Of a DNA stretch of 5,577 nucleotides, positions 1-5,488 are shown one piece after another. Source of the DNA: an uncultured Bacteroidales bacterium (GTDB taxonomy: Bacteria; Bacteroidota; Bacteroidia; Bacteroidales; Marinilabiliaceae); NCBI GenBank assembly GCA_934725785.1, contig CAKVCS010000075.1, forward strand, positions 1 through 5,577, given 5' to 3'. The notes under the pieces are model-generated. The model was not told where the DNA came from, made no database searches, and was given only the letters and a program-made list of their open reading frames with translations. A program made the translations under genes and the position numbers. Numbering within the stretch: the first letter of the stretch is position 1; the number at the start of each line of letters is the position of its first letter.

Positions 1-994
1 GCGCCGCCTCGTCGTTATTCTGGAACTGGCACGCCAGCCCGACGCTGAGGATCGGCAGCGGCTCGCACTTGATATCCTCGGCCAGGAGGAAGAACTCGTA
101 GAAGCCGAGGCCGTAGCTCTGGTAATAGTCAGGGAAGAAGCGATGAGGGAAAGTGTAGTGCCAACGGTTCTCGTTGAGCGGGCGGTTCTCCACGGGGCCC
201 ACGCTGTTCTTCCACTGGTAGCGGCTCTGCAGGTCGGTGCCCTCGACAATGCAGCCGCCGGGGAAGCGGAGCACACCCGGGTGGATGTCGGCCAGGGCCT
301 GCACGAGATCCTTCCGCAACCCGTTCTCACGCCCCATCCATGTGTCGGTGGGGAAGAGCGACACGTGGTCAAGGTCAACGGCGTCGCCGTAGAGGAAAAT
401 GCGGAGCTTGCCCTTAGCGACGTCGGCGTCGGGCGTGAGGGTGAGCGTGTACTTCCTCCACTCGCGCCCCTCGATTATGGCGTCGGCCGAGGCGAGGACC
501 TGGGTCTCGCCCATTGAGGCCGGGTCGGTCATCTCGACAGTTATCTTGCTCGAGCCATTGACGGCACGCGCGTAGACCGAGAAACGGTACTCCTTGCCCT
601 TTGGGGCCGAGACTCCGAAGAAGCCCTCGTTCTGGATGCCAGTGCGCTTGTGAGGGTGGGACACTGGCGAGAGGTGGACGTAATGCGGGTTGCGCGGGAA
701 AGCGGGGCCTGCCGTCCGCACCTCGACATTTCCAAACGCCTCCCATCCCATGAGAGACTGCGGGAACTCGAAAGACCTGTTCTTGACCATCTCGGCGTAG
801 AGGCCGCCGTCGGCCGCATAATTGATATCCTCGAAGAAGAGGCCATACATGGTGCTCGGGATGTGAGCGCCGCTTATGGGGTCGGTGGCGTCGAGCTCAA
901 AGACCCTCTGCGAGCCGCCCTGCTCGCCACCGCACCCTACGAGCGCGGCGCCGGCGAGAGCCAAGGCGGACGTCTTAATGTTATTGAACTTCAT
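1..994 (-). CDS. GH51 alpha-L-arabinofuranosidase, long form, lipoprotein (partial, 3' end outside window)
   Basis: Retaining glycosidase expected to release terminal alpha-L-arabinofuranose from arabinan or arabinoxylan fragments. Only the first 331 residues are present; the frame is open to the window edge. Residues 1-21 form a lipoprotein signal (hydrophobic stretch, then LVGC with Cys21). Residues 49-76 hold the family signature MYGLFFEDINYAADGG and KNRSFE. Residues about 80-215 look like a carbohydrate-binding jelly roll inserted before the barrel, as in long-form GH51 enzymes. The (beta/alpha)8 barrel then begins (LRKDLVQAL at 226, LRFPGGC at 242-248, YQWKNSVGP at 259-267). The catalytic acid/base and nucleophile glutamates would lie beyond the edge, so activity cannot be judged. 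Long-form enzymes are usually about 600-660 residues, so roughly half is visible. It is the downstream partner of another GH51 gene, nine bases after that stop, and is very probably co-transcribed. Family call is firm; substrate is inferred. Confidence 0.92.
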   Translation of the reverse strand, partial: MKFNNIKTSALALAGAALVGCGGEQGGSQRVFELDATDPISGAHIPSTMYGLFFEDINYAADGGLYAEMVKNRSFEFPQSLMGWEAFGNVEVRTAGPAFPRNPHYVHLSPVSHPHKRTGIQNEGFFGVSAPKGKEYRFSVYARAVNGSSKITVEMTDPASMGETQVLASADAIIEGREWRKYTLTLTPDADVAKGKLRIFLYGDAVDLDHVSLFPTDTWMGRENGLRKDLVQALADIHPGVLRFPGGCIVEGTDLQSRYQWKNSVGPVENRPLNENRWHYTFPHRFFPDYYQSYGLGFYEFFLLAEDIKCEPLPILSVGLACQFQNNDEAA

Positions 995-999
995 GTCTA

Positions 1000-1005
1000 C
1001 TCCTT
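1000..1005 (-). promoter_or_regulatory. Shine-Dalgarno-like AAGGAG for the second GH51 gene
   Basis: AAGGAG overlaps the stop codon of the upstream GH51 gene (TAAGGAG) and lies five bases before the ATG at 994. This is a textbook anti-SD match in a phylum where such sites are usually weak or absent. It fixes the start of the downstream gene and suggests coupled translation of the pair. Confidence 0.6.
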
Positions 1006-2590
1006 ATTTAACAGCGAAGGTGACGACGGACATTGCGGGCATCGAGACGGTGACCTCGCCCCCCTTGACGGCCGAGACTCCGTCGAAGCCATTGAGGGCT
1101 ATGTTGTCGGGATTCTCAAAAGTGTTGTAGGTCGCGATGTCATCGGCATGGATGATGAGCGCGTCGGACACGTTGCCAGACTCGAGCCCGTTGAGGCGGA
1201 CCTTGACATCGGCGCTATTGGCGAGGGAGAGGTTGGCGAGAGAGACGTGGATGACGCCGTCCTTATCCTTGGAAGCCGAGGCCGAGATCTGGGCGGCCTT
1301 GAAGTCGCCGTTGGTAATGTCGGCGCAGGTGGTGGTGGAGGGCAGAAGGAGCGCGTCCTGGTGCACCTTGTACATGTCGAAGATATGGTACGTCGGGGTG
1401 AGCATCATCTTGTCGCCATCGGTGAATATTATGGACTGGAGGACATTGATAATCTGCGCGAGGTTTGCCATACGGACACGGTCGGCGTGCTTGTGGAAGA
1501 TGTTGAGGGTGACGGCTGCAATGAGCGCGTCGCGCATGGTGTTCTGCTGGAAGAGGAAGCCGGGGTTGGTGCCAGGCTCCACGTCATACCACGCGCCCCA
1601 CTCGTCGACGACGAGCGCGACCTTCTTCTCGGGGTCGTACATAGTCATGATGGAGTCGTGCTTCGTGATGAGCTCGTCCATATGATAGGCGCGCTCCATG
1701 GTCTGGACATACTGCTCCTCGGAGAACTTGGTGGCGCTGCCCTTGTTGTCCCATCCGCCCGGGTGGACATAATAGTGGAGCGAGAGCCCCCACATCTGCC
1801 AGAGAGGGACGCTCCTCATGACGGTCTCCGTCCAATTGTAGTCATCGACATTGGGGCCTCCGGCAACCTTGAGAAGGTGGTTGCCGCCATAGTTGCGCGC
1901 GAAAGTCTGGTAGCGGCGGTAGAGGTCGGAGTAATAGGCTGGCGTCATGTTGCCACCGCAGCCCCAGCTCTCGTTGCCCACGGCGAAAAACTTGACGCTC
2001 CAAGGCTTCTCGCGGCCATACTTCTTGCGGAGGTTGGCCATAGGGCTCTCGCCGTCGAAAGTCATGTACTCGACCCACTCGCTCATCTCCTCGACCGAGC
2101 CGGAGCCGACATTGCCACAGATGTAAGGCTCGGTCCCAATCTCCTCGCACATGTTGAGGAACTCGTTTGTGCCGAAAGAGTTATCCTCGACAACGCCGCC
2201 CCAGTGCGTGTTCACCATCTTGGCCCTGTTCTCCTTGGGCCCTATTCCGTTCTTCCAGTGGTACTCGTCGGCGAAGCATCCGCCAGGCCAACGAAGGTTA
2301 GGTATCCGGATTTTCTTGAGCGCGTCGATGACATCCTTGCGCACGCCGTCGACGTTGGGAATCTTGGAATCCTTGCCAACCCAAAGGCCGCCATATATGC
2401 AATGGCCAAGATGCTCAGAGAAATGGCCATAAATGTTGCGGTTGATGATGACGGAGTCGGCCCCCGTGGCGTCTATGACGACGGTGGGGCCGTCGGAGGC
2501 TGCTACATTCTCCTTGTCGGAGGGCGCTGAACACGACACGGCGAGCGACGCCATGGCCGCAAAGCTCAAATACTTGCTGAGGTTTACCAT
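1004..2590 (-). CDS. GH51 alpha-L-arabinofuranosidase, short form, lipoprotein
   Basis: Complete 528-residue clan GH-A retaining exo-alpha-L-arabinofuranosidase. Residues 1-20 are a signal peptide ending LAVSC, so Cys20 is the likely lipidated residue; the enzyme should be anchored in the outer membrane or periplasm, unlike the cytoplasmic GH51 enzymes of Gram-positives. Family landmarks in order: NIYGHFSEHLG at 52-62, NLRWPGGCFADEYHWKNGIG at 98-117, the acid/base Glu207 in VGNESWG (204-210), LHYY at 271-274, and the nucleophile Glu330 in VVDEWGAWY (327-335). The 123-residue gap between the two glutamates fits the family. The last 100 or so residues form the C-terminal beta-sandwich (SMPAMSVVTFAVK end). 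Both catalytic residues are intact and length is normal for the short form plus a signal peptide. It leads a two-gene unit with the long-form GH51 downstream. No SusC/SusD pair or sensor is visible nearby. Family call is firm; whether it prefers arabinan, arabinoxylan or oligosaccharides cannot be told. Confidence 0.95.
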   Translation of the reverse strand: MVNLSKYLSFAAMASLAVSCSAPSDKENVAASDGPTVVIDATGADSVIINRNIYGHFSEHLGHCIYGGLWVGKDSKIPNVDGVRKDVIDALKKIRIPNLRWPGGCFADEYHWKNGIGPKENRAKMVNTHWGGVVEDNSFGTNEFLNMCEEIGTEPYICGNVGSGSVEEMSEWVEYMTFDGESPMANLRKKYGREKPWSVKFFAVGNESWGCGGNMTPAYYSDLYRRYQTFARNYGGNHLLKVAGGPNVDDYNWTETVMRSVPLWQMWGLSLHYYVHPGGWDNKGSATKFSEEQYVQTMERAYHMDELITKHDSIMTMYDPEKKVALVVDEWGAWYDVEPGTNPGFLFQQNTMRDALIAAVTLNIFHKHADRVRMANLAQIINVLQSIIFTDGDKMMLTPTYHIFDMYKVHQDALLLPSTTTCADITNGDFKAAQISASASKDKDGVIHVSLANLSLANSADVKVRLNGLESGNVSDALIIHADDIATYNTFENPDNIALNGFDGVSAVKGGEVTVSMPAMSVVTFAVK

Positions 2591-2655
2591 ATGAAAGAGT
2601 GGTTTGCTTTTTATGCTTAGTTAATAAAAAACTCAACATCGGGCGGCGCATAGGG

Positions 2656-2694
2656 CTAAAATATGTTTCACGCACCAATCCAATTGCAAATATC
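2656..2694 (-). promoter_or_regulatory. candidate promoter of the GH51 gene pair
   Basis: The AT-rich gap before the GH51 pair contains two imperfect matches to the Bacteroidetes -7 box TAnnTTTG on the minus strand. TATTTTAG (2663-2656) matches 7 of 8, with TTTG (2690-2687) upstream but at 23 bp, longer than the usual 19-21. GATATTTG (2694-2687) also matches 7 of 8 but has no clear -33 TTTG. Either would give a leader of roughly 60-100 nt. A promoter is expected here; which box is used is uncertain. Confidence 0.35.
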
Positions 2695-2752
2695 ACCCTT
2701 ATAATCCTAAAAATGGTGGACTAAATCGTTCATTTTGGTAAACAAACATTTC

Positions 2753-2771
2753 AAAACGGGCGCACATGCGC
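2753..2771 (-). terminator. weak terminator-like hairpin after the MBL-fold gene
   Basis: Thirteen bases past the stop of the metallo-hydrolase gene, the minus strand reads GCGCATGTGCGC (2771-2760), a GC-only 4-bp stem with a 4-base loop, then CCCG and a run of four T (2756-2753). The stem is short and the T-run is both short and offset, so this is a marginal candidate. Read-through into the GH51 pair is possible. Confidence 0.25.
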
Positions 2772-2783
2772 GGAAAGGGCGGG

Positions 2784-3602
2784 TCAGAGGCGGAAATCAA
2801 AGCCGTCCGTCACATTGAACCTACCTCGCCACACCTCGCGGGCCAGGTCGCCCGTGCAATGGAGCAGCGCGTAGGACCGCACGTCGTACGCCGCGGCGAC
2901 ATCGGCAACGGCACGCACATCATCGAGCGTTCGCCCCTGCAGATGGAGGCCACCGACAAAGCAGTCGACCCTCGGCACGCCCAACTCGGCGAACACGTAG
3001 CGGAGCAGCAGCGGCAGCCCGTGGTGAGTACACCCGCCGAAGAGCATGACCTTGGCGCCGTCGGAGACGAGGGCGAAAACCTCGTCGGAAAAGGTGTCGG
3101 CGGAACGCCCGTCCGCCGCGAGCAGCCTCACATTGGGCGGGGCAGGCACGGGGAGCGAGAACAACGTGAGCCGGGGCGAGACGCGGGCGACTCCCGACAC
3201 GCGGCTGACGCGGAGCGACGCGAGCGCGCCGGGCGAGGGCAGGCCTATGGGCTTAATCATCCGGCGGCCATCGGCCCCCACCCCCACCTGGGCGGAGAAA
3301 CGCCCGCGCTCAGCGTCGACGCCCAGGAACACGGGGCAGGAGACCCCGGCGGAGGCGAGGGCCGGCAAGCCGCCAGTATGGTCATAGTGACCGTGAGACA
3401 AGACGACTGCCGAGGCCGTGCACAGGCTAACCCCCGCGCGGGCGGCATTAGCGGCAAGAGTGGCGGGATGCTGACCCGTGTCGAGCAAAAAACGCTCAAG
3501 CTCGCCGCCAGCGTCGCCCACCTCGACCCAGAGCGCGAGACCGTGCTCGGAGCTCATGGGGGCGGGTATATAATCGTCTACGAGCGTTTTGACAGAAATC
3601 AT
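2784..3602 (-). CDS. metallo-beta-lactamase-fold hydrolase, COG1237 / RFAP-synthase-like
   Basis: A 272-residue single-domain MBL-fold protein, probably cytoplasmic (no signal peptide). Metal-site motifs in order: FLLDTG at 38-43, LSHGHYDHTGG at 68-78 (H70, H72, D74, H75), GGCTHHG at 189-195 (H193), VGGLHL at 216-221 (H220) and LHCTG at 247-251 (H248). The combination of HGHYDHTGG, the 'GC(S/T)H' turn, 'GG(F/L)HL' and the terminal 'HCTG' is typical of COG1237, the group that includes the archaeal protein annotated as 7,8-dihydropterin-6-methyl-4-(beta-D-ribofuranosyl)aminobenzene-5'-phosphate synthase. Bacteria lack methanopterin synthesis, so the true substrate here is unknown; phosphodiesterase or other hydrolase activity is inference. 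The frame stays open to 3692, but I chose the ATG at 3602: homologues begin with a MISVKTLVDD-like strand, an AAGGTG box lies four bases upstream, and the extra 30 residues look like translated spacer. It lies 99 bp downstream of corA on the same strand. Confidence 0.85.
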   Translation of the reverse strand: MISVKTLVDDYIPAPMSSEHGLALWVEVGDAGGELERFLLDTGQHPATLAANAARAGVSLCTASAVVLSHGHYDHTGGLPALASAGVSCPVFLGVDAERGRFSAQVGVGADGRRMIKPIGLPSPGALASLRVSRVSGVARVSPRLTLFSLPVPAPPNVRLLAADGRSADTFSDEVFALVSDGAKVMLFGGCTHHGLPLLLRYVFAELGVPRVDCFVGGLHLQGRTLDDVRAVADVAAAYDVRSYALLHCTGDLAREVWRGRFNVTDGFDFRL

Positions 3603-3608
3603 ACTACA

Positions 3609-3625
3609 CCTTATATAACATAAGG
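3609..3625 (-). repeat. 6-bp inverted repeat covering the ribosome-binding site of the MBL-fold gene
   Basis: CCTTAT (3609-3614) and ATAAGG (3620-3625) are perfect inverted copies around a 5-base loop. In the minus-strand transcript the second arm contains the AAGG of the AAGGTG box, ending six bases before the ATG at 3602. The hairpin would therefore hide the ribosome-binding site when folded. Alternatively it is a small DNA operator, or chance in an AT-rich patch. Confidence 0.4.
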
Positions 3626-3701
3626 CCCGCGCCGCCAGAGCCGAGCCCCGGCACGCGGCCGTAAAAAAATGGGAGAGCAGAAAGAATGTCAAGCCACCGC
3701 C

Positions 3702-4631
3702 TCAGAGCAAATCCTTGCGGCGGAAGAAGAGCGACATAAGAATGGAGAGGACGAGCGAGCCGCCAATGATAAAGAAAAAGGCGTATCGGCTGCCCTCGAG
3801 GAAATTGACAACATTCATCCCGAAGACGCTCGCGATGAGCGTCGGGAGCATCAGAATGATGTTGATGCTCGTGAGCGTCTTCATCGTCGCATTGATATTA
3901 TTCGAGATGACGGACGAATAGGAGTTGCTCATGTTGTGGATGATGTTGCGGTATATGCTGGTGGTCTCCTCGGCCTGCTTGAGCTCGATCTCGACATCCT
4001 CGGAGAGATCCTCGTCGCAGGCGTCGCGGAAGGTCTTGGTGTGGATGAGCCTGTAGAAGAGGACGTCGTTGCCCTTGAGGCTGGTGAGGAAGTAGACGAG
4101 CGAGTTCTCGACCCTCTGTAGCTTGAGGATCTCGTCGTTGCGGACGGTCTCCTGCAGCTCGGCCTCGGAGTTCATAATCTGGACGTTGATGTTCTTAAGG
4201 TACTTGAGATACCAGACCGAGGCAGAGAGCATGAGCCTGAGCGTGAGCTCGTAGAAATTGGCCACAGTGATCTTCTTCCGGATGGAGTAGACGACGAAAT
4301 CGTCGAGCATGTCGGTCTTGTGGTTGCAGATGGTGACGCATACATCCTCGCGGATTATGATTCCGAGCGGCACGGTGGTGAAATCGAGGCGGCTGTCGTT
4401 TCGGCGTACGGGCACACGCAGCACCACGAGCTGCCAGCCGTCGTCCTCCTCGTCGCGGCGCGGCCGCTCATCGTTATCCTCAATATCCGAGATGAAGGAA
4501 TCGGGGACCTCAAGCCCCGAGATAAGGAAGTTGCGCTCCTCGGAAGTCGGGCACTCGACGGAGACCCAGCAATTGGGCACCCACTTGTCCGAGACCTCGT
4601 AGCCTTTGTCGTTTATGTAGAATGTCATCAT
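3702..4631 (-). CDS. corA: CorA-family magnesium/divalent cation transporter
   Basis: A 309-residue inner-membrane channel of the CorA (2-TM-GxN) family, which forms pentamers and passes Mg2+ (some members Co2+, Ni2+ or Zn2+). The N-terminal cytoplasmic domain spans about 1-200; residues 120-235 are mostly helical and make the long stalk helix. TM1 is about 251-270 and ends with the signature GMN at 271-273 (SVFGMNV). TM2 is about 283-303, followed by a basic tail FFRRKDLL. Length is normal. The periplasmic loop is short (NVVNFLEGSRYAFF) and lacks the MPEL sequence of E. coli and Thermotoga CorA, so this is the other widespread bacterial CorA subtype and ion preference is less certain. An acidic, low-complexity stretch (residues 49-64, eleven Asp or Glu) stands out in the N-terminal domain. 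The gene starts ATGATG; either ATG could serve. It lies first on the minus strand, behind a roughly 270-nt leader, with the MBL-fold gene 99 bp downstream. Confidence 0.93.
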   Translation of the reverse strand: MMTFYINDKGYEVSDKWVPNCWVSVECPTSEERNFLISGLEVPDSFISDIEDNDERPRRDEEDDGWQLVVLRVPVRRNDSRLDFTTVPLGIIIREDVCVTICNHKTDMLDDFVVYSIRKKITVANFYELTLRLMLSASVWYLKYLKNINVQIMNSEAELQETVRNDEILKLQRVENSLVYFLTSLKGNDVLFYRLIHTKTFRDACDEDLSEDVEIELKQAEETTSIYRNIIHNMSNSYSSVISNNINATMKTLTSINIILMLPTLIASVFGMNVVNFLEGSRYAFFFIIGGSLVLSILMSLFFRRKDLL

Positions 4632-4647
4632 GGCCTTGATGGTGTTG

Positions 4648-4678
4648 AGTCAGGATGTGGAAAGAAAAAAGTCAGGAT
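4648..4678 (-). repeat. 9-bp direct repeat AGTCAGGAT, 22-bp period, upstream of corA
   Basis: AGTCAGGAT occurs at 4648-4656 and again at 4670-4678 on the plus strand, 22 bp apart start to start, about two helical turns. In the corA leader RNA both copies read AUCCUGACU. Upstream copies of the complement lie at 4687-4683 (AGGAT) and 4716-4711 (CAGGAT). The array could be a protein-binding tandem site or alternative RNA pairing partners. Confidence 0.45.
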
Positions 4679-4687
4679 CATTATCCT
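4661..4687 (-). terminator. attenuator-like hairpin with U-run before corA
   Basis: On the minus strand AGGAT (4687-4683), a 4-base loop AATG and ATCCT (4678-4674) form a perfect but short 5-bp stem. It is followed by GAC and TTTTTTCTTT (4670-4661), about 30 nt before the corA ATG. The U-run is good but the stem is weak for an intrinsic terminator. It makes more sense as one state of a switchable leader, or as chance. Confidence 0.25.
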
Positions 4688-4903
4688 CTTAAGCATCCGC
4701 CCGTCGGCGCATCCTGCCACGACCACCACCACGCCACGGGTCAAGCCCCCAACATCGGGACGGCCACGCCAAGCGAAGACGATGAGACAGAAACGCCGAC
4801 TCGCGTCTGATTATTCGCCGGAGGGTAGTCGTCCATAATAAAGCGTATTGGTTAGACATTGGCGAGCGGACGCAGCCGCGCCCCTTCGCCCTATTTTCGG
4901 ACG

Positions 4904-4933
4904 CAAATATAAGTCAAAAAATCCATCGGCGAA
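4904..4933 (-). promoter_or_regulatory. candidate corA promoter with perfect Bacteroidetes -7 box
   Basis: TATATTTG on the minus strand (4911-4904) matches TAnnTTTG at every fixed position. Eighteen bases upstream lies TTCG (4933-4930), a 3-of-4 match to the -33 TTTG. It sits in a small AT-rich island (4891-4922) inside GC-rich spacer. It would drive corA, with transcription starting near 4895-4900. Confidence 0.45.
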
Positions 4934-5302
4934 CCCCCATCCGCACGGGGCGGGAGAGCTTTGCGCAAGAAGAGGCGACAAAATGCATCGCGAGAACGGG
5001 GCAACACGCCACGTAAAAGGCTAAAGGCGCACCCCACCCCACGCAACTTCGGGGGCAGAGGGCATAGACGCCAACAAAAAGAAGACGCACCCACAGAAAA
5101 AGTACGGGCCGCCACTAAAGAAAGCCGCAATCCAAAAGGCCACGGGCACAGGCCTATGCGATTTTGGGTATAGGCAAAGGTCCGAGGCGAAGCAGAAAAG
5201 AGGCCAAAGACTACAAAAACGGAGCAAACAAGGCGATTTGCATAACAAAACGTAAGTATATCCACTATTTTGAGCAAAAATCGCAAATTTTTAGCCGATT
5301 TT
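4912..5302. other. gene-free spacer, strongly T-poor on the plus strand
   Basis: No convincing gene, tRNA, rRNA or known small RNA is visible. Short open frames on both strands have Arg/Lys-rich (plus) or Phe/Cys/Leu-rich (minus) products with no family resemblance, so I treat them as spurious. Composition is the notable point: from 4981 to 5160 I count 12 T in 180 bases on the plus strand. T rises again only in the AT-rich promoter island from about 5236. Confidence 0.5.
5277..5302. repeat. 7-bp perfect inverted repeat abutting the glnN promoter
   Basis: AAAATCG (5277-5283) and CGATTTT (5296-5302) flank a 12-base AT-rich loop. The right arm ends one base before the putative -33 element (5303-5306). 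Its position suits an operator or activator site for the downstream gene. A shorter imperfect dyad, ATAG (5313-5316) and CTAT (5322-5325), lies between the two promoter boxes. Confidence 0.45.
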
Positions 5303-5334
5303 CTTGCAGATTATAGTCCGGCTATCTAAATTTG
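5303..5334 (+). promoter_or_regulatory. promoter of the glutamine synthetase gene
   Basis: TAAATTTG (5327-5334) is a perfect TAnnTTTG -7 box. CTTG (5303-5306) is a 3-of-4 match to the -33 TTTG at exactly 20 bp spacing, the usual value in Bacteroidetes. Transcription would start near 5340, giving a leader of about 150 nt. Confidence 0.55.
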
Positions 5335-5488
5335 CCCCTGTCGAACGGAAGCAAAGGGGGTGCAAGCAAAAATATAAGCACAAAACCTCGACCGACCCCG
5401 CCCGACACGGGGGTGCGGACTCCACCACAAGGACGAAAACGCCCCGGGCAATCTCAAAAACAAGGAACAACAAAACAAAAGCATAACT
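5335..5488 (+). promoter_or_regulatory. U-poor leader of the glutamine synthetase gene
   Basis: About 150 nt between the promoter and the ATG at 5489, with 11 T in the 148 bases from 5341. It contains a small GC hairpin (ACCCCG near 5394-5399 against CGGGGGT near 5408-5414). The last 35 bases before the ATG are very A-rich, with no Shine-Dalgarno at the right distance (AAGGAA ends about 22 nt upstream). An A-rich unstructured leader is a usual ribosome-recruitment context in Bacteroidetes. Confidence 0.4.

Larger units (their letters stand above)
4632..4903 (-). promoter_or_regulatory. probable long 5' leader of corA
   Basis: If the TATATTTG box at 4911-4904 is the promoter, about 265 nt of leader precede corA. 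I see no known Mg2+ riboswitch that I can identify by eye. The leader contains two short reading frames on the minus strand. One of 31 codons (4836-4741) begins MDDYPPANNQ. One of 22 codons (4696-4628) ends FFFPHPDSTPSRP, and its TGA overlaps the corA ATG. Close to the gene there are repeated complementary AGGAT/ATCCT boxes and a hairpin with a U-run. None of these is proven to be translated or regulatory. Confidence 0.35.

Noticed and set aside
650..2530. A 626-codon plus-strand open frame antisense to the short-form GH51 gene
   Set aside because: It lies opposite a complete GH51 gene with all catalytic motifs. Its product is a Val/Ala/Gly/Asp-rich sequence without recognisable domains, as expected from the complement of GC-rich third codon positions.
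2766..3623. A 285-codon plus-strand open frame antisense to the MBL-fold gene
   Set aside because: Arg/Gly/Ala/His-rich product with no domain; the opposite strand encodes a full MBL-fold protein.
3603..3692. N-terminal extension of the MBL-fold gene by 30 residues
   Set aside because: The Cys/Ala/Arg-rich extension resembles translated spacer. The internal ATG at 3602 has an AAGGTG box and matches the expected start of the fold.
3603..3701. Possible corA terminator at the seven-T run (3669-3663)
   Set aside because: No stem of useful length precedes the T-run on the minus strand.
3663..3704. TTGACA followed 17 bp later by a T-run after the corA stop, resembling a sigma-70 promoter
   Set aside because: The -10 position is only T's, and the classical -35/-10 pattern is not the Bacteroidetes consensus. 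No TAnnTTTG is nearby.
4891..5286. A 131-codon minus-strand open frame in the corA-glnN spacer
   Set aside because: The Phe/Leu/Cys/Arg-rich product follows from the T-rich strand composition. It shows no domain and covers the probable corA promoter.
4912..5488. tRNA, riboswitch or other known RNA in the long spacer
   Set aside because: No cloverleaf with a GTTCRA loop and CCA-proximal stem, and no recognisable riboswitch core, could be found by eye on either strand.
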